64,000 bases of DNA from Pectobacterium colocasium (GCF_020181655.1 NZ_CP084032.1:4526001-4590000); one strand, 5' to 3'. Positions 27,717 to 39,424 are shown, counted from the first letter of the stretch. The notes: a model not told the origin generated them from the sequence alone. A program made the numbers and translations.

Positions 27717-29108
27717 CTACGATTTACCCCCTACTGGCGGCGCTTTTTTACCCAGTCCCAGCGCGAAATAGCACAGGCTGACTACGGCTAAAAAGGCGAT
27801 ACCGACCAATAAAGACATCCGCGTATCGATATTGATGTACATTCCTACCAGCACACACAGCAAAAACGCCATCGTCAGGTAGTTTACCCACGGGAACAGT
27901 ATCGATTTAAACGGGTGTGCGGCCAGAGCGGCACGATGCTGTTCACGAAAACGCAGTTGGCTAATCAACACCACAAACCACGGCACCATGCCTGGCAGTA
28001 CGCTCGCGCTATAAACATAAACAAACACTTTTTCGGGGTTAGGGATAATGTAATTCAATACCGACCCAGCCATCAGGCAAAGAATCGAAATCATGACGCC
28101 CGCAGCCGGTACGCCGCTGGCCGTCACTTTACCTAACCAGGCAGGAAGCTGGCGATTATTGGCCAGCGAATACAGCATACGGCCACAGCTATACATACCG
28201 CTGTTACAGCCGGACAGCGCGGCCGTCAGTACCACAAAGTTGATGATGCCTGCCGCCGCCGTGATGCCAATTTTCGCAAAGGTCAGCACAAACGGGCTGC
28301 CGGATGTACCAATTTCATTCCAGGGGAAAATCGTCACGATAACGAAGATTGCGCCCACATAGAAAATCAGGATGCGCCACAGAATATTGTTGATTGCTCG
28401 CTTCAGCGTCACCTGCGGGTTTTTCGCCTCACCCGCCGTAATCCCTACCAGCTCCACGCCCTGATAAGACGCTACCACCAGACAGAGTGCGAATAGCAGG
28501 CCTTTCCAGCCTCCGGCCAGAAAACCACCGTGTTCGGTCAGATTACTGAATCCGGTCGCCTGACCGTGGTTACCAAAACCGAAGAAAATAATGCCGACAC
28601 CAACGACAATCATCACAACGATGGTGGTGATTTTTATCATGGCGAACCAAAATTCGATTTCGCCATACAGCCTGACTGCCGCAAGGTTTGCGCCCGCAAC
28701 CAGTGCAACCGCGGCAATAGCCGGTATCCACTGCGGCAAATCGGGGAACCAGTACTGAACATATACGCCAATGGCGGTAATTTCCGAAATCCCGACCGCC
28801 ATCCACATAAACCAATAGCCCCATGCGGTGAGATAACCGAAAAAGGGATTCATATATTTATGCGCGTAGACGGCAAACGATCCTGCGACCGGCTCCAGAT
28901 ACAGCATTTCACCCATTGAGCGCATGATGAAGAAAACGAAGATCCCAGCGACAATATAAGCCAGCAAGACCGATGGCCCTGCCCACTTCAGCGCACTGGC
29001 TGCGCCCATAAACAGCCCGACGCCGATCGTGCCACCCAGCGCAATCAGCTCAATATGTCGGGCTTCTAACCCCCGATGGAGTTTTTCCTGCTTTGCCTCT
29101 TCTACCAT
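27717..29108 (-). CDS. yifK: Amino acid permease YifK (ThrP, threonine/serine)
   Basis: A 463-residue APC-superfamily permease with about 12 membrane segments. The N-terminal [20 protein letters not shown] is the AAT-family signature; the chain closely matches E. coli YifK, a proton-coupled threonine/serine importer also called ThrP. The location between argX and wecG is conserved. GAGG lies four bases before the ATG. A CACAACAT motif in the leader suggests GcvB control. No break or missing region is seen. Confidence 0.93.
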   Translation of the reverse strand: MVEEAKQEKLHRGLEARHIELIALGGTIGVGLFMGAASALKWAGPSVLLAYIVAGIFVFFIMRSMGEMLYLEPVAGSFAVYAHKYMNPFFGYLTAWGYWFMWMAVGISEITAIGVYVQYWFPDLPQWIPAIAAVALVAGANLAAVRLYGEIEFWFAMIKITTIVVMIVVGVGIIFFGFGNHGQATGFSNLTEHGGFLAGGWKGLLFALCLVVASYQGVELVGITAGEAKNPQVTLKRAINNILWRILIFYVGAIFVIVTIFPWNEIGTSGSPFVLTFAKIGITAAAGIINFVVLTAALSGCNSGMYSCGRMLYSLANNRQLPAWLGKVTASGVPAAGVMISILCLMAGSVLNYIIPNPEKVFVYVYSASVLPGMVPWFVVLISQLRFREQHRAALAAHPFKSILFPWVNYLTMAFLLCVLVGMYINIDTRMSLLVGIAFLAVVSLCYFALGLGKKAPPVGGKS

Positions 29109-29394
29109 ATATCCTCTGTCTTTATGTTGTGCTTATCCCGGCTGCTGCCGGTTATTGTTCTTATTCAGAAAGGCGATTGATTAGAAAGAATGTGCCCTCG
29201 CCTCTAATCAGCGGCCATGAAAATACCGTAATGTGAGTGTGAATAACACATCAGGGATGACGAATACGCCAAAGATAGAATTCTGTATTTCCGATTGGCT
29301 GGAAAACAGACAATTAAAATCGAATAGGGATAAAAACACAGGGCGATATATCGCAGAGAAAGGTTGGCGTGTTCAACACGCCAATTTAATGAGG
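29109..29394. other. yifK leader and yifK-wecG spacer
   Basis: A 286-bp spacer with the yifK leader and promoter region. At 29124-29131 the minus strand reads CACAACAT, the core GcvB target motif, 15-22 bases upstream of the yifK ATG, within an ACA-rich stretch. At 29363-29383 TTGGCGTGTT/AACACGCCAA forms a hairpin 12 bp after the wecG stop, without a U-tract. No ORF is supported. Confidence 0.5.
29124..29131 (-). promoter_or_regulatory. Probable GcvB sRNA target site in yifK leader
   Basis: CACAACAT on the minus strand is the consensus target of the GcvB R1 seed. In Salmonella, yifK is a GcvB target through ACA motifs that enhance translation. The motif and its spacing to the start codon are seen; repression here is inferred. 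Confidence 0.55.
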
Positions 29395-30144
29395 TTACAG
29401 GCGACCGCTATAGTGATAGGCCACATATTTCAACAGCCTGAGTTGCCGAAAAATACGACTCGGCTGGGACAGCAAACGATACAGCCACTCCAATCCTAAG
29501 TTTTGCCACACTAAGGGAGCACGCTTTACATGCCCGGTAAAGACGTCATACGTTCCGCCCACGCCCATATACAAGGCATCAGGATAGTGGTGACGACAAT
29601 CGCGCATCAGAATTTCCTGTCGCGGCGACCCCATCGCGACGGTAACAATCTGCGCACCGCTGGCGCGAATACGCTCAAACAAGGCATCGCGCTGCTCTGG
29701 CGCAAAATAGCCATCCTGACTACCAACAATATTCACATTCCACAGTGCTCGCAGTTTTGCTTCCGTTTGTGCCAGCACCTCAGGTTTGCCACCCACCAGA
29801 AAAACCGGTGTTCCCTCTTTGCCTGCCCGCTCCATTAGCGCTTCCCACAGGTCTGCGCCTGCAATCCGCATGACGTCAGCCTGCGGGTACTTGCGACGAA
29901 TGGAACGCACAATGCTAATGCCGTCCGCATACTTATAGTCTGCGCGATCGAGCAGTGTACGCAACGCCACATCTTTCTCTGCCGTGAGCACTTTCTCAGC
30001 GTTAATCGCGACAAGTGTTCCCGTCTCAACCTGTTCTCCTGCAAACAGGTAATCAACGAACTGCGTCATATTGCGGAAGCCGTGAATGGGCAAATCACGG
30101 ATGGTATACAGAGGGATTGTCTCTGTGGTTTTTAACGCTGTCAT
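29395..30144 (-). CDS. wecG: UDP-N-acetyl-D-mannosaminuronate transferase WecG
   Basis: A 249-residue WecG/TagA/CpsF glycosyltransferase that adds ManNAcA to GlcNAc-PP-undecaprenol, making ECA lipid II. Family segments [10 protein letters not shown] (here [14 protein letters not shown]) and GSPRQE (in [12 protein letters not shown]) are visible. The start is the ATG at 30144 ([11 protein letters not shown]), overlapping the wzyE stop by four bases; the longer upstream frame runs antisense-free but inside wzyE. It ends the wec operon. Confidence 0.94.
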   Translation of the reverse strand: MTALKTTETIPLYTIRDLPIHGFRNMTQFVDYLFAGEQVETGTLVAINAEKVLTAEKDVALRTLLDRADYKYADGISIVRSIRRKYPQADVMRIAGADLWEALMERAGKEGTPVFLVGGKPEVLAQTEAKLRALWNVNIVGSQDGYFAPEQRDALFERIRASGAQIVTVAMGSPRQEILMRDCRHHYPDALYMGVGGTYDVFTGHVKRAPLVWQNLGLEWLYRLLSQPSRIFRQLRLLKYVAYHYSGRL

Positions 30145-31532
30145 ATCTGTTCCTTTATCACAGGATCCGGTACGGTGCTGGATGTCGGCGCTAGCGGCGT
30201 CGCACGCATACGCATCAGGCGCTGCCGGATTAGCCCGGCGCTTTCCAGCAGCCAGTAAAGCAGTTTGGCAACGAGCAGACACAGGCCAAATACCAGGCAG
30301 AAAAACACCACGCGTGAAACAAAGGAATCGACGCCTTCACGCGTCAGCACAATGATATTGAACACCGCCCCGAAGCAGAACGCCTGCAAAATAGCGGCCT
30401 TATAGCGGTTGCTGTCGCGTTTTCCTAACTCGTACACCCAGTCGAACCACTTGATAACCAACCCGACTGCAATCGCTCCCAGCGGGATAAACAGTACGCC
30501 GCCCATCACCACCAGCGACCCCAGCAGCGTGGGAGATATCGCCAGCCCGGAGTGGTTATTCAGCACTTCCCAGGTGAAATAGTTCGCACTGTTTAACACC
30601 AGATTCGGGCGATCAGGCCATAGCCAGGAGGGAATGAAAACATAGAAATCACGGGCAATCGGCGCCAGCCCCTGAAATTCAATCTTGTCGTAGTTCTGCC
30701 ACAGCAGCGCCAAATTTTCCCAGGGTGAGAAAGTGTCACGGGTTAAATAGAGGAAAGTATAAAAGGCGTAATCGCCGCTGACATCCAGCCCATAGCGCTT
30801 CAGCGCCAGCCAGAACATCCCGACAATCCCGAACGCGCCTGCCGCAACCAGCATCCACAGCGTAATCCAGCCACGCAAAATGCCAATAAACAAAAACAGG
30901 GCGAAGGCGATGATCAGATTCGCACGCGTTCCGCCGACAATCACGTAGGTCAGCATCCCAAATGCAACCGTACCAATGAGGAACATCAGCCACGCACGCT
31001 GCGTCTGACGCAGGAAATACACCACCAGCATCGCCGGAATGAAGAAGTAGAAAAAGCGTTTCAACGCCACGCCGGATACATCGCTGGAGAATATCTGGCT
31101 ATAAGAGCGCAGTTTAAACAGCAGAAAGCCATTGTTAAGAAAGAAAATACCGACGGTGGCGACCGCAATCAACGCCAGCAACAGCCAGGTCAGATTGGCT
31201 TCAACCCGATTCACCGTCAGGAGTGGCGCACGCGGCGCGGAGGCTTTCTGACGCAGGCGAGTCTTATAGCTGACGTAATAGATCGCATAGAACGCTATCG
31301 CGGACAGCATCGCCTGAAGCAGGTACTGCACGGGAACGACCTCAACGCCGAACCGGAATACCAGCACGCAGGTAAACGGAAAACCGAAATAGAACGTCAA
31401 TAAATAGAGCAATGAAAACAGCACGTTAAAGTTAAAACGCACTCGCCGAAACTCCATCCAGGTCAGGCTCAGGATAAAGATGACTGAAATCAGGTAGACG
31501 ACAAACAGCCCACCAAATTGCCCCAGCGTCAT
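30141..31532 (-). CDS. wzyE: Enterobacterial common antigen polymerase WzyE
   Basis: A 463-residue polytopic membrane protein with about 11 hydrophobic segments and a large periplasmic loop between the late helices. WzyE links ECA trisaccharide repeats in the periplasm, with chain length set by WzzE. Sequence and place between wecF and wecG match E. coli. Overlaps both neighbours by four bases. Confidence 0.94.
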   Translation of the reverse strand: MTLGQFGGLFVVYLISVIFILSLTWMEFRRVRFNFNVLFSLLYLLTFYFGFPFTCVLVFRFGVEVVPVQYLLQAMLSAIAFYAIYYVSYKTRLRQKASAPRAPLLTVNRVEANLTWLLLALIAVATVGIFFLNNGFLLFKLRSYSQIFSSDVSGVALKRFFYFFIPAMLVVYFLRQTQRAWLMFLIGTVAFGMLTYVIVGGTRANLIIAFALFLFIGILRGWITLWMLVAAGAFGIVGMFWLALKRYGLDVSGDYAFYTFLYLTRDTFSPWENLALLWQNYDKIEFQGLAPIARDFYVFIPSWLWPDRPNLVLNSANYFTWEVLNNHSGLAISPTLLGSLVVMGGVLFIPLGAIAVGLVIKWFDWVYELGKRDSNRYKAAILQAFCFGAVFNIIVLTREGVDSFVSRVVFFCLVFGLCLLVAKLLYWLLESAGLIRQRLMRMRATPLAPTSSTVPDPVIKEQI

Positions 31533-32614
31533 GTTGGTTCTCCCGTCGCCAACGCCAGCGCCTCTCGCCAGCCTTGCAGATAATTGGGATTAAAGAACGC
31601 GATCTGGTGCTTATCTACCGATGCCAGTTGGCGCTGCGCCTCACGCACCAGCGCTTCATCCAGCTCATCACCGTAAAACAGTACGGGCAACCCCTGTTCC
31701 GTCAGATCCTGCCAGAACGGATTTTGCCGACTGATCACGAACGGCACGCCAAACTGAATCAGCAGGCATAACGTCCCGATGCCCTGCTGGCGATCGAAAA
31801 TAAAATAGCCCAAATCGCAGGTGCGTAGCATGTTGAGGTAGTCATCAAACGCCAGTTGATCCTTTAGCAGTTGGAAATTTTTCACACCAAACAGCGCTAA
31901 ACCGTCTTTTTCCACCTGCGCGATATAGGATTGGTTATTCGCAGGGTAGCCCATTGGCACAATCACCCGCACATTTTTCCCGAACTGTGTGTGAATCGCC
32001 CGCAGCGCTTCCTGATGGCGATTCGTGCGATCGCCAGAATTGCCGACCAGAATCGTCATCGGTCCTGCTAGCGGTTTATCCACCTGCATGCCCGTTAGCG
32101 CCGGATTCATTCGCGTTGGGAAGTACAACAATGACGTCGGCACACGAGGTGCTCGCGGTGCATACCACGCCAGATCGCCACGCGTAGCAAACACGTGCCC
32201 AACACGCTTTTGCGCCATGCGTCGCAGCCAATAAAACAGGCGGTATTTCAGGCCACTCGCTTCCTCATACAGATCAGCGCCCCACACGTGCCAGTAAACC
32301 TGTTCGGATTTGATTTTCCCGCTCAGCAACGCCAGCCACAGCGTGGGGTTAAACTGCCCGTGCAGGAAAAAGCGCATCTTACGGTTCGCTTTGGCTCTGG
32401 CAATGACGGCCTCAGCCAGCGTTTTCTTATCCACGCAGGTTTCAATACGCAGTGCGGGAAAGTCAGCCGATGAAATGCCATCGCAGGACGCCACGATGAA
32501 GTGCCGAATCTGCTGTTCGGGGAGTTCCGTCGCCAGTACGTCGTTAAAAAAACGTAAAACGGTCTGGTTATGATGCGGGATGTCAGATCCCAATACATGA
32601 ATCAGTGTCGTCAT
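31529..32614 (-). CDS. wecF: TDP-Fuc4NAc:lipid II Fuc4NAc transferase WecF
   Basis: A 361-residue glycosyltransferase (family 56) that adds 4-acetamido-4,6-dideoxygalactose to ECA lipid II, giving lipid III. The opening [25 protein letters not shown] and [10 protein letters not shown] segment match WecF/RffT. Length is close to the 359-residue E. coli protein. ATGA overlaps at both ends show tight operon coupling. Confidence 0.94.
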   Translation of the reverse strand: MTTLIHVLGSDIPHHNQTVLRFFNDVLATELPEQQIRHFIVASCDGISSADFPALRIETCVDKKTLAEAVIARAKANRKMRFFLHGQFNPTLWLALLSGKIKSEQVYWHVWGADLYEEASGLKYRLFYWLRRMAQKRVGHVFATRGDLAWYAPRAPRVPTSLLYFPTRMNPALTGMQVDKPLAGPMTILVGNSGDRTNRHQEALRAIHTQFGKNVRVIVPMGYPANNQSYIAQVEKDGLALFGVKNFQLLKDQLAFDDYLNMLRTCDLGYFIFDRQQGIGTLCLLIQFGVPFVISRQNPFWQDLTEQGLPVLFYGDELDEALVREAQRQLASVDKHQIAFFNPNYLQGWREALALATGEPT

Positions 32615-33861
32615 GCTCGCCTACGGTAAATAATGAATACGCAACAACAAAGCAAAAAATAGACCAGATAGGTTGCCATATAGGCCTGCGCCGCACCTTG
32701 TGCGCCATACAGCGGAATCAGCCAGTGGGAAAACCCTGTCAGCAGGAGAAATTGGCTGACTTCCGTGAGCAGATAAAAGCGCAGTGCCGCTTTCGCGATG
32801 ACCAGATAGCCAAATACGTAAGCGCCCACTTTCATTACATCGCCTACCAATTGCCAAACAAAGAGATCTCTCATTGCAGTAAACTGGCTGGAGAACAACA
32901 GCCAGATGGCAAAATCTCGCAGCAGCCACACGCAAAAGCTGACGCCCGCCACGACGGGCAGCACAAATTTCAGCGAGCGAACGATTTCCTGCGACAGCGC
33001 AGCCTTGTCCGTCAGACGCGACAGTGTCGGCAACAGATAAACGGTAAAGGAGGCGGTAATGAATTGCAGGTAAGCATCGGAAATACTGCTGACGCCCTGC
33101 CAAATGCCCACCTCATCCCAGCTGTAATGCGCCGCCAGCAAATTACGCATCATGATATATGCCACGGGCAGCGTCACTGCGGTCATTAACGCCATCAGCG
33201 TGAACTTGCCCAACTGACCTGCAATAGCGCGCTCCCACGCTGGTTTTAGCGACACAAGCGACAGCGGCGTACGTCGCAGTAGCATGATGCCCGCGGGAAT
33301 CACCAGCAGTGCAGGCACCAGCGCCAACCCCGCCAAAGCGCCAACGTAGCCACCGAGTTGCAGACAGAGCCAAAAAGCCGCCAATCCGATCAGGCTACCG
33401 CCGATCACCGCCAGCGCGTTGCCTACCGCATCCCGATAGCCTTTGAGGATCGCCAGAAACAGGTTGGCATAGGCGATGCCCATTTGAATAAACGCCAGCG
33501 CATGCACCACATCGCGATAGTCGTCATGCCCAAATAGCAGATTGGCGATAGGCGTTGCAGCAGCCAGAAAGAGTATCGCCAGCAGCGTGGAAAACCCCAA
33601 CACCAGCGTGACAGACGTACCGAGTAGCAGCCTCAGCCGTTCAGGCTGTTGCTGATATTCCGCCACGTATTTGGTGACGCCGTTGAAGATCCCGGCACCG
33701 GCTAACACCCCCAGCACCGTAATAAGCTGGCGGAAATTCCCTGCCATTCCCACACCGCCAGGGCCAAATGTGACCGCCAGCAGTTTGACGACAACCAGCC
33801 CCGCGCCGATTTTTATCAGCGTGGAACCAGCCGTCCATATCGATGCCTTCGCCAACGACAT
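32611..33861 (-). CDS. wzxE: ECA lipid III flippase WzxE
   Basis: A 416-residue MATE/MOP-type flippase with about 12 membrane segments; it moves the undecaprenyl-linked ECA trisaccharide across the inner membrane. N-terminal [18 protein letters not shown] matches E. coli WzxE, which is 416 residues. One base separates it from the wecE stop region upstream and it overlaps wecF by four. Confidence 0.95.
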   Translation of the reverse strand: MSLAKASIWTAGSTLIKIGAGLVVVKLLAVTFGPGGVGMAGNFRQLITVLGVLAGAGIFNGVTKYVAEYQQQPERLRLLLGTSVTLVLGFSTLLAILFLAAATPIANLLFGHDDYRDVVHALAFIQMGIAYANLFLAILKGYRDAVGNALAVIGGSLIGLAAFWLCLQLGGYVGALAGLALVPALLVIPAGIMLLRRTPLSLVSLKPAWERAIAGQLGKFTLMALMTAVTLPVAYIMMRNLLAAHYSWDEVGIWQGVSSISDAYLQFITASFTVYLLPTLSRLTDKAALSQEIVRSLKFVLPVVAGVSFCVWLLRDFAIWLLFSSQFTAMRDLFVWQLVGDVMKVGAYVFGYLVIAKAALRFYLLTEVSQFLLLTGFSHWLIPLYGAQGAAQAYMATYLVYFLLCCCVFIIYRRRA

Positions 33862-33862
33862 A

Positions 33863-34993
33863 TCAGGAGAAGAAACTCAGAATGGTGTTGATGACCGTCC
33901 GCTGATTGACGTCCGACAGGTTGTAGAACAGCGGTAAACGTACCAGCCGTTCACTTTCCTGCGTGGTGTAACGATCTTCACCAGAGAATTGACCGAAATT
34001 CAGACCCGCCGGGCAGCTATGCAGCGGAATATAATGAAAGACCGTCATGATTTCGGCTTCTTTCATGTAATTGATAAACGCGCTGCGATCGTCTTGGGAG
34101 CTGAGTTTGATATAAAACATATGCGCGTTGTGAATGCCATTAGCTGGCACGGTCGGCAGCGTAATACGCCCGGCATCGGCCAGCGATTTGAATGCCGCAT
34201 AGTAGTTCTGCCATAGCTTCAGGCGGCGCTCGTTGATCGGCCGAGCCGCTTCCAACTGCGCCCAGAGATAAGCAGCCTGAATGTCCGCCATCAGGTAGCT
34301 TGAACCGATATCACGCCACGTGTATTTATCCACCTGTCCGCGGAAAAACTGGCTCCGGTTCGTGCCTTTTTCACGGATGACTTCCGCGCGCTCCACCAGT
34401 CTTGCGTCATTAATCAGCGTGGCCCCCCCCTCACCGCCCGAGGTGTAGTTCTTGGTCTCATGAAAGCTGAAGCAGCCGATATGACCAATGGAACCCAGAA
34501 CACGGCCTTTGTAGCTGGACATCACGCCCTGCGCGGCATCTTCCACGACATATAAATCGTATTTCTTCGCCAGCGCCATAATCGCGTCCATCTCGCAGGC
34601 CACGCCCGCGTAGTGGACTGGCACGATAATGCGCGTCTTTTCCGTGATAGCCGCTTCGATTTTCGTCTCGTCAATGTTCATGGTATCCGGGCGGATATCG
34701 ACAAACACGATTTTCGCGCCGCGTAGCACAAAGGCGTTAGCAGTGGAAACGAAGGTATAGCTCGGCATGATCACTTCATCGCCGGGCTTAACGTCCAGCA
34801 GGATAGCAGCCATCTCCAGCGAAGCGGTGCAGGAAGGCGTGAGCAGGACTTTTTTACTGCCGGAATAATGTTCCAGCCACTGCTGACAACGGCGGGTAAA
34901 CCCACCATCGCCGCACAACTTACCGCTGCTCATGGCAGCCTGCATATAGTCCAGTTCCGTACCGACAATCGGTGGCGCATTAAATGGAATCAT
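33863..34993 (-). CDS. wecE: dTDP-4-dehydro-6-deoxyglucose transaminase WecE
   Basis: A 376-residue PLP-dependent sugar aminotransferase (DegT/DnrJ/EryC1 family) making dTDP-4-amino-4,6-dideoxygalactose for ECA. The PLP lysine lies in SFHETKNYTSGGEGG. The start is the ATG at 34993 (MIPFNAPPIVG), which gives the E. coli length; the 28 upstream codons overlap wecD. The wecD stop lies four bases before the start. Confidence 0.96.
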   Translation of the reverse strand: MIPFNAPPIVGTELDYMQAAMSSGKLCGDGGFTRRCQQWLEHYSGSKKVLLTPSCTASLEMAAILLDVKPGDEVIMPSYTFVSTANAFVLRGAKIVFVDIRPDTMNIDETKIEAAITEKTRIIVPVHYAGVACEMDAIMALAKKYDLYVVEDAAQGVMSSYKGRVLGSIGHIGCFSFHETKNYTSGGEGGATLINDARLVERAEVIREKGTNRSQFFRGQVDKYTWRDIGSSYLMADIQAAYLWAQLEAARPINERRLKLWQNYYAAFKSLADAGRITLPTVPANGIHNAHMFYIKLSSQDDRSAFINYMKEAEIMTVFHYIPLHSCPAGLNFGQFSGEDRYTTQESERLVRLPLFYNLSDVNQRTVINTILSFFS

Positions 34994-34997
34994 GTGA

Positions 34998-35735
34998 TCA
35001 CCTGTATAACCAATACGCCGTGCTCTCAATCGTGGCACCACGGCGAAGATAAAGACGAAGCGCCGCCACGTTGCCAACCTGCGTCGCGACTCGAAGACGA
35101 ATCAATCCTTGTTGTCGGCACCACGTTTCCGCCAGCGCCATCAGCTGTGAACCGATACCGCGTACCGCCACACCCGGCCAAACGCCAAGTAGCCCGATAC
35201 GTGCATCCGTGTCATCCACTCTGCGTAGCGTGACCCATCCTTGTGGATTGCCGACGGCATCTTCCGCCAGTAAACAGCAGTGATCGAACGTACCGCACAC
35301 GGCATTTTCAATCCACTGCGCATAGAAACGCCCGCTATCCTCCGGCTGGTACCACGGAGAACGAAAACGGCTCAGCGCAAACACGCGTGATGCCGCGTCC
35401 CTCAGTACCGGGATATCGTCGCGCGCGGCTTCACGCCAGCGCGGTAGCGGCGTCACTACCGTAGCCCGCTCCAGCGACAGACTGAGACTGAGATCGACTT
35501 CGCCTTCAACCAATCGAAAACCAAGATCGGCAAGCACATCCGCCAACACCAGATTGTCCGCCGTAATTTTGGCCTGCGTCAGCGTAAAGGCGCTCAACAC
35601 ATCAGGCGTCAACACGGGCGCAGCAGGCGAAAAATTCAGCTTACCGCTGTCGATCTGGAAGAACTCACTCTCCCAGCCCAGCGGTTCAACCGTGGCGCGA
35701 ATCTCTCCCTGTCCTACTGATACCGGATGGATCAT
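34998..35735 (-). CDS. wecD: dTDP-4-amino-4,6-dideoxygalactose acyltransferase WecD
   Basis: A 245-residue GNAT acetyltransferase that N-acetylates dTDP-Fuc4N. The acetyl-CoA motif GVWPGVAVRGIGSQLM is near residue 185. It is longer than E. coli WecD as first annotated but matches the corrected ~224-residue protein plus N-terminal residues. Located between rffG and wecE; in E. coli rffH would lie just upstream, but only 44 bp separate it from rffG here. Confidence 0.92.
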   Translation of the reverse strand: MIHPVSVGQGEIRATVEPLGWESEFFQIDSGKLNFSPAAPVLTPDVLSAFTLTQAKITADNLVLADVLADLGFRLVEGEVDLSLSLSLERATVVTPLPRWREAARDDIPVLRDAASRVFALSRFRSPWYQPEDSGRFYAQWIENAVCGTFDHCCLLAEDAVGNPQGWVTLRRVDDTDARIGLLGVWPGVAVRGIGSQLMALAETWCRQQGLIRLRVATQVGNVAALRLYLRRGATIESTAYWLYR

Positions 35736-35779
35736 TGTTTCGCTCCTTCTTTTCCTTTTCCGCCACTGGGCACAGGTGT

Positions 35780-36853
35780 TTAATCGTTAAGTCCTAAACG
35801 TTCGCCGGCATAAGAACCATCCTGCACGCTGCGCCACCATTTTTCGTTATTCAGATACCAGTTGACGGTTTTTCTCATACCCGTCTCAAACGTTTCTTCC
35901 GGACGCCAGCCCAGTTCACGTTCAATTTTTCTGGCATCGATCGCGTAGCGCATATCATGACCAGGGCGGTCTTTCACGTAAGTGATGAGATCGCGATAAC
36001 GTTCCACGCCAGCGGGTTTATTCGGTGCCAGTTCTTCCAACAGCGCGCAAATGGTCTGCACGACCTCAATGTTTTTACGCTCGTTGTGGCCACCGATGTT
36101 GTATGTTTCGCCGATTTCACCTTCTGTCACCACTTTGTACAGTGCACGAGCGTGATCTTCGACAAACAGCCAGTCGCGGATTTGCGCGCCGTCACCGTAA
36201 ACCGGCAACGGTTTACCCGCGACCGCATTCAGGATCACCAGCGGAATCAGTTTCTCTGGGAAATGGTAAGGGCCGTAGTTATTCGAGCAGTTGGTGATAA
36301 TCGTCGGGAACCCGTAGGTACGCAGCCAGGCGCGAACAAGATGGTCGCTGGATGCCTTCGAGGCCGAATAAGGGCTGCTCGGCGCGTAGGACGTTGTTTC
36401 TGTGAATAGATCGTCTGTCCCGTGCAGATCGCCAAACACTTCATCAGTGGAGATATGGTGAAAACGGAACGCACGTTTGTCCGCATCAGCCAGGCCCTGC
36501 CAGTAGTGGCGTGCCGCTTCCAGCATGGTGTAGGTGCCAACAATGTTGGTTTCGATAAACGCCGCCGGGCCGTCGATAGAGCGATCGACATGACTTTCTG
36601 CCGCCAAATGCATCACCAGCGCGGGCTGGTAGGCCTTAAAGACACGGTCCAGCTCAGCACGATCGCAGATATCTACCTGCTCGAACGCAAAACGTTCGCT
36701 ATCGGCAACGGGAGCCAGAGAAGACAGATTACCTGCATAAGTCAGTTTATCGACAATGACGACGCTGTCCTGCGTCTCCGTCAGAATGTATCTGACCAAC
36801 GCCGAACCAATAAACCCTGCACCACCGGTAATTAAAATACGTTTCAACGCCAT
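35780..36853 (-). CDS. rffG: dTDP-glucose 4,6-dehydratase RffG
   Basis: A 357-residue short-chain dehydrogenase-type dehydratase. NAD-binding [13 protein letters not shown] is at the N-terminus, catalytic [15 protein letters not shown] contains the Tyr-x3-Lys pair, and STDEVFGDL is the RmlB/RffG signature. It converts dTDP-glucose to dTDP-4-keto-6-deoxyglucose. The ATG at 36853 is very close to AGGAG and overlaps wecC by ten bases; a TTG at 36847 is better spaced and is an alternative start. The partner enzyme RffH is not encoded in this cluster. Confidence 0.95.
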   Translation of the reverse strand: MALKRILITGGAGFIGSALVRYILTETQDSVVIVDKLTYAGNLSSLAPVADSERFAFEQVDICDRAELDRVFKAYQPALVMHLAAESHVDRSIDGPAAFIETNIVGTYTMLEAARHYWQGLADADKRAFRFHHISTDEVFGDLHGTDDLFTETTSYAPSSPYSASKASSDHLVRAWLRTYGFPTIITNCSNNYGPYHFPEKLIPLVILNAVAGKPLPVYGDGAQIRDWLFVEDHARALYKVVTEGEIGETYNIGGHNERKNIEVVQTICALLEELAPNKPAGVERYRDLITYVKDRPGHDMRYAIDARKIERELGWRPEETFETGMRKTVNWYLNNEKWWRSVQDGSYAGERLGLND

Positions 36854-38106
36854 ACTCCTTTGGTATCAATGACCCACTGTTGTTTCACATCTTCTGGGTT
36901 AATCGCTTTAAACTGACGATGGTCGACTAACATCACCAACACATCGGCTTCTTTTAATGCACTGCTGGTATCGACCAGTTTCACCTGCCCGGTCAATACG
37001 GACGGCAGGTGTTTGACATTGGGTTCGACGGCTAACGTCACGCCGGTATTCCACTGTGCAATCATGGACGTAATCCCTACCGCAGGGCTTTCACGCAGAT
37101 CGTCAATGTCAGGCTTGAACGCCAGTCCAAAGCAGGCCACCGTAACCTCGCTGGCACGTTTATTCGTTTGTGCCAGATAATCCGCTACGGCCGCTTTGAC
37201 GCGATCCACCACCCAGAGCGGTTTGCCATCGTTGACCAGTCTGGCGGTATGAATCAATCGAGCCTGCTGCGGGCTCTGCGCCACGATAAACCAGGGATCA
37301 ACCGCAATACAGTGCCCGCCGACGCCAGGGCCGGGTTGCAGGATATTGACGCGGGGATGACGGTTTGCCAATCGGATAAGTTCCCATACGTTAATGTTTT
37401 GTTCGGCACAAATCAGCGAAAGCTCATTGGCGAAAGCAATGTTGACATCGCGGAAGCTATTTTCCGTCAACTTGCACATTTCGGCGGTGCGGGAGTTAGT
37501 AACCACACACTCACCTTCAAGGAAGATTTTGTACAGTTCACTGGCGCGCGCAGAGCACACCGGGGTCATACCACCAATCACGCGATCGTTTTTAATCAGC
37601 TCAACCACCACCTGACCGGGCAGCACACGCTCAGGGCAATAGGCAATATTGATATCCGCCGTTTCCCCAGCCTGCTGCGGAAACGTCAAATCCGCACGCG
37701 CATCGGCTAGCCACTCGGCCATTTGCTCGGTTGCCCCTACGGGGGATGTCGATTCCAGAATCACCAGATCGCCTTTCTTTAGCACAGGTGCGATGGACGC
37801 AGCGGCAGCCTGAACATAGGTCAAATCGGGTTCGTGATCGCCTTTGAAAGGGGTAGGAACGGCGATCAGGAAAGCATCGGCGGGTACGGGCTTGGTCATG
37901 GCCTGGAGATAGCCATTTTCCACGGCGACTTTGACCAGTGAATCCAGATCGGGCTCGACAATATGGATTTCGCCGCGATTAATGGTTTCAACCGCCAGTT
38001 TATTCACATCAATACCGATGACTTTTTTCTGACGGGATGCAAAGGCTGCGGCAGTGGGTAAACCGATGTAGCCTAAACCGATTACGGAGATGGTAGTAAA
38101 GCTCAT
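36844..38106 (-). CDS. wecC: UDP-N-acetyl-D-mannosamine dehydrogenase WecC
   Basis: A 420-residue UDP-sugar dehydrogenase oxidising UDP-ManNAc to UDP-ManNAcA with two NAD. The Rossmann motif [14 protein letters not shown] is at residues ~11-24, and the catalytic cysteine region [15 protein letters not shown] is present. Length equals E. coli WecC. The 126-bp spacer to wecB, unusual in this otherwise compact operon, is filled with hairpin repeats. Confidence 0.96.
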   Translation of the reverse strand: MSFTTISVIGLGYIGLPTAAAFASRQKKVIGIDVNKLAVETINRGEIHIVEPDLDSLVKVAVENGYLQAMTKPVPADAFLIAVPTPFKGDHEPDLTYVQAAAASIAPVLKKGDLVILESTSPVGATEQMAEWLADARADLTFPQQAGETADINIAYCPERVLPGQVVVELIKNDRVIGGMTPVCSARASELYKIFLEGECVVTNSRTAEMCKLTENSFRDVNIAFANELSLICAEQNINVWELIRLANRHPRVNILQPGPGVGGHCIAVDPWFIVAQSPQQARLIHTARLVNDGKPLWVVDRVKAAVADYLAQTNKRASEVTVACFGLAFKPDIDDLRESPAVGITSMIAQWNTGVTLAVEPNVKHLPSVLTGQVKLVDTSSALKEADVLVMLVDHRQFKAINPEDVKQQWVIDTKGVWR

Positions 38107-38126
38107 AGTGTCACCTGATAATTTTT

Positions 38127-38252
38127 ATGTCTGGCCGTCGTGTGACGACGTTTAAAATCGCTCCTGGCGATTTTTTATGTCGAGCTATCCCTGCCCGACC
38201 CCCTTCGGGTCGCCGCTGGACGGCGCTAAAAATCATTTCCTATGATTTTTTA
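38127..38252. repeat. Modular hairpin repeat between wecB and wecC
   Basis: Four short hairpins in series: CGTCG/CGACG (38136-38150), AAAATCG/CGATTTT (38154-38174), GACCC/GGGTC with GCCG/CGGC (38197-38224), and AAAAATCAT/ATGATTTTT (38228-38250). The pattern, GC-rich hairpin then an A/T-flanked hairpin, recurs in the element at 41782-42045. The last hairpin contains the wecB stop codon (38233-38235). Transcribed within the operon, it could weaken expression of downstream genes. Confidence 0.75.
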
Positions 38253-39357
38253 AAGCATCAACAATGCGTTGGCAGGCCTGACCATCGCCATAGGGATTAT
38301 GGGCGTGGCTCATTGCCTGATACGCCTCTTCATCCGTTAGCAGCATAGAGACCGCATCAACAATGCTGGTCACTTCTGTTCCCACCAACTTAACCGTGCC
38401 CGCTTCAACCGCCTCCGGCCGCTCTGTCGTATCACGCATCACCAATACGGGCTTGCCTAACGACGGCGCTTCTTCCTGAATACCGCCAGAGTCGGTCAAA
38501 ATCATGTAAGAGCGATTCATCAAATACACGAAAGGCAGATAGTCCTGCGGCGCAATCAGCATCACATTATCAATGCCGCTCAGGATTCGATTCACGGGTT
38601 CACTGACGTTAGGATTCAGGTGAACCGGGTACACAATTTGTACTTCAGGGTGGCGACGAGCAATATCCGCCAGCGCGCTACAAATGCGCTCAAAACCGCC
38701 ACCAAAACTCTCGCGTCGGTGTCCGGTAACCAGAATCAGCTTCTTGCTGTCGTCCAAAAAGGCATATTTTTCATCAAGGCTACGGCGCAACGCGGCATCG
38801 CCGAGGATACGGTCACGCACCCAGAACAGCGCATCGATCACCGTATTGCCGGTCACAAAAATATGTCGATCGGACAAGTGCTCACGCAGCAAATTCTGGC
38901 GGGAATTTTCCGTCGGAGCGAAGTGGTACATTGCCAAATGCCCGGTTAATTTACGGTTGGCCTCTTCCGGCCAGGGCGAATACAGATTGCCAGTGCGCAA
39001 TCCCGCTTCTACGTGGCCGACGGGGATGCGCTGATAAAAGGCCGCCAGGCTGGTTGCCAGCGTCGTGGTGGTATCGCCGTGTACCAATACCAGATCCGGT
39101 TTGAACTCCGTCATAACGGGTTCAAGCCCCGATAAAATTCGGCAGGATATCTCACTCAGCCCCTGTCCCGGTCGCATAATATCCAGATCGTAGTCTGGCG
39201 TAATATCGAACAAACGCAGCACCTGATCCAACATCTCTCGATGCTGGGCTGTCACGCAAATCCTCGATTCAAAGGCTCCATCCTGAGCCAGAGCATGAAC
39301 CAGCGGCGCCATTTTAATGGCTTCCGGCCGGGTGCCGAAAACAGTCAATACTTTCAC
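38233..39357 (-). CDS. wecB: UDP-N-acetylglucosamine 2-epimerase WecB
   Basis: A 374-residue non-hydrolysing epimerase converting UDP-GlcNAc to UDP-ManNAc. [14 protein letters not shown] at the N-terminus, [10 protein letters not shown], and [21 protein letters not shown] near the C-terminus are family hallmarks. It is about two residues shorter than the E. coli protein; its last codons and stop lie in a hairpin repeat, which may have replaced the original end. Confidence 0.96.
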   Translation of the reverse strand: MKVLTVFGTRPEAIKMAPLVHALAQDGAFESRICVTAQHREMLDQVLRLFDITPDYDLDIMRPGQGLSEISCRILSGLEPVMTEFKPDLVLVHGDTTTTLATSLAAFYQRIPVGHVEAGLRTGNLYSPWPEEANRKLTGHLAMYHFAPTENSRQNLLREHLSDRHIFVTGNTVIDALFWVRDRILGDAALRRSLDEKYAFLDDSKKLILVTGHRRESFGGGFERICSALADIARRHPEVQIVYPVHLNPNVSEPVNRILSGIDNVMLIAPQDYLPFVYLMNRSYMILTDSGGIQEEAPSLGKPVLVMRDTTERPEAVEAGTVKLVGTEVTSIVDAVSMLLTDEEAYQAMSHAHNPYGDGQACQRIVDALKNHRK

Positions 39358-39424
39358 ATTGAATCTCTTTAATCAGGTTAGACGCAGACGCTCGCAGAGC
39401 GTCAAACGCGAATCAGCAAGCTGC

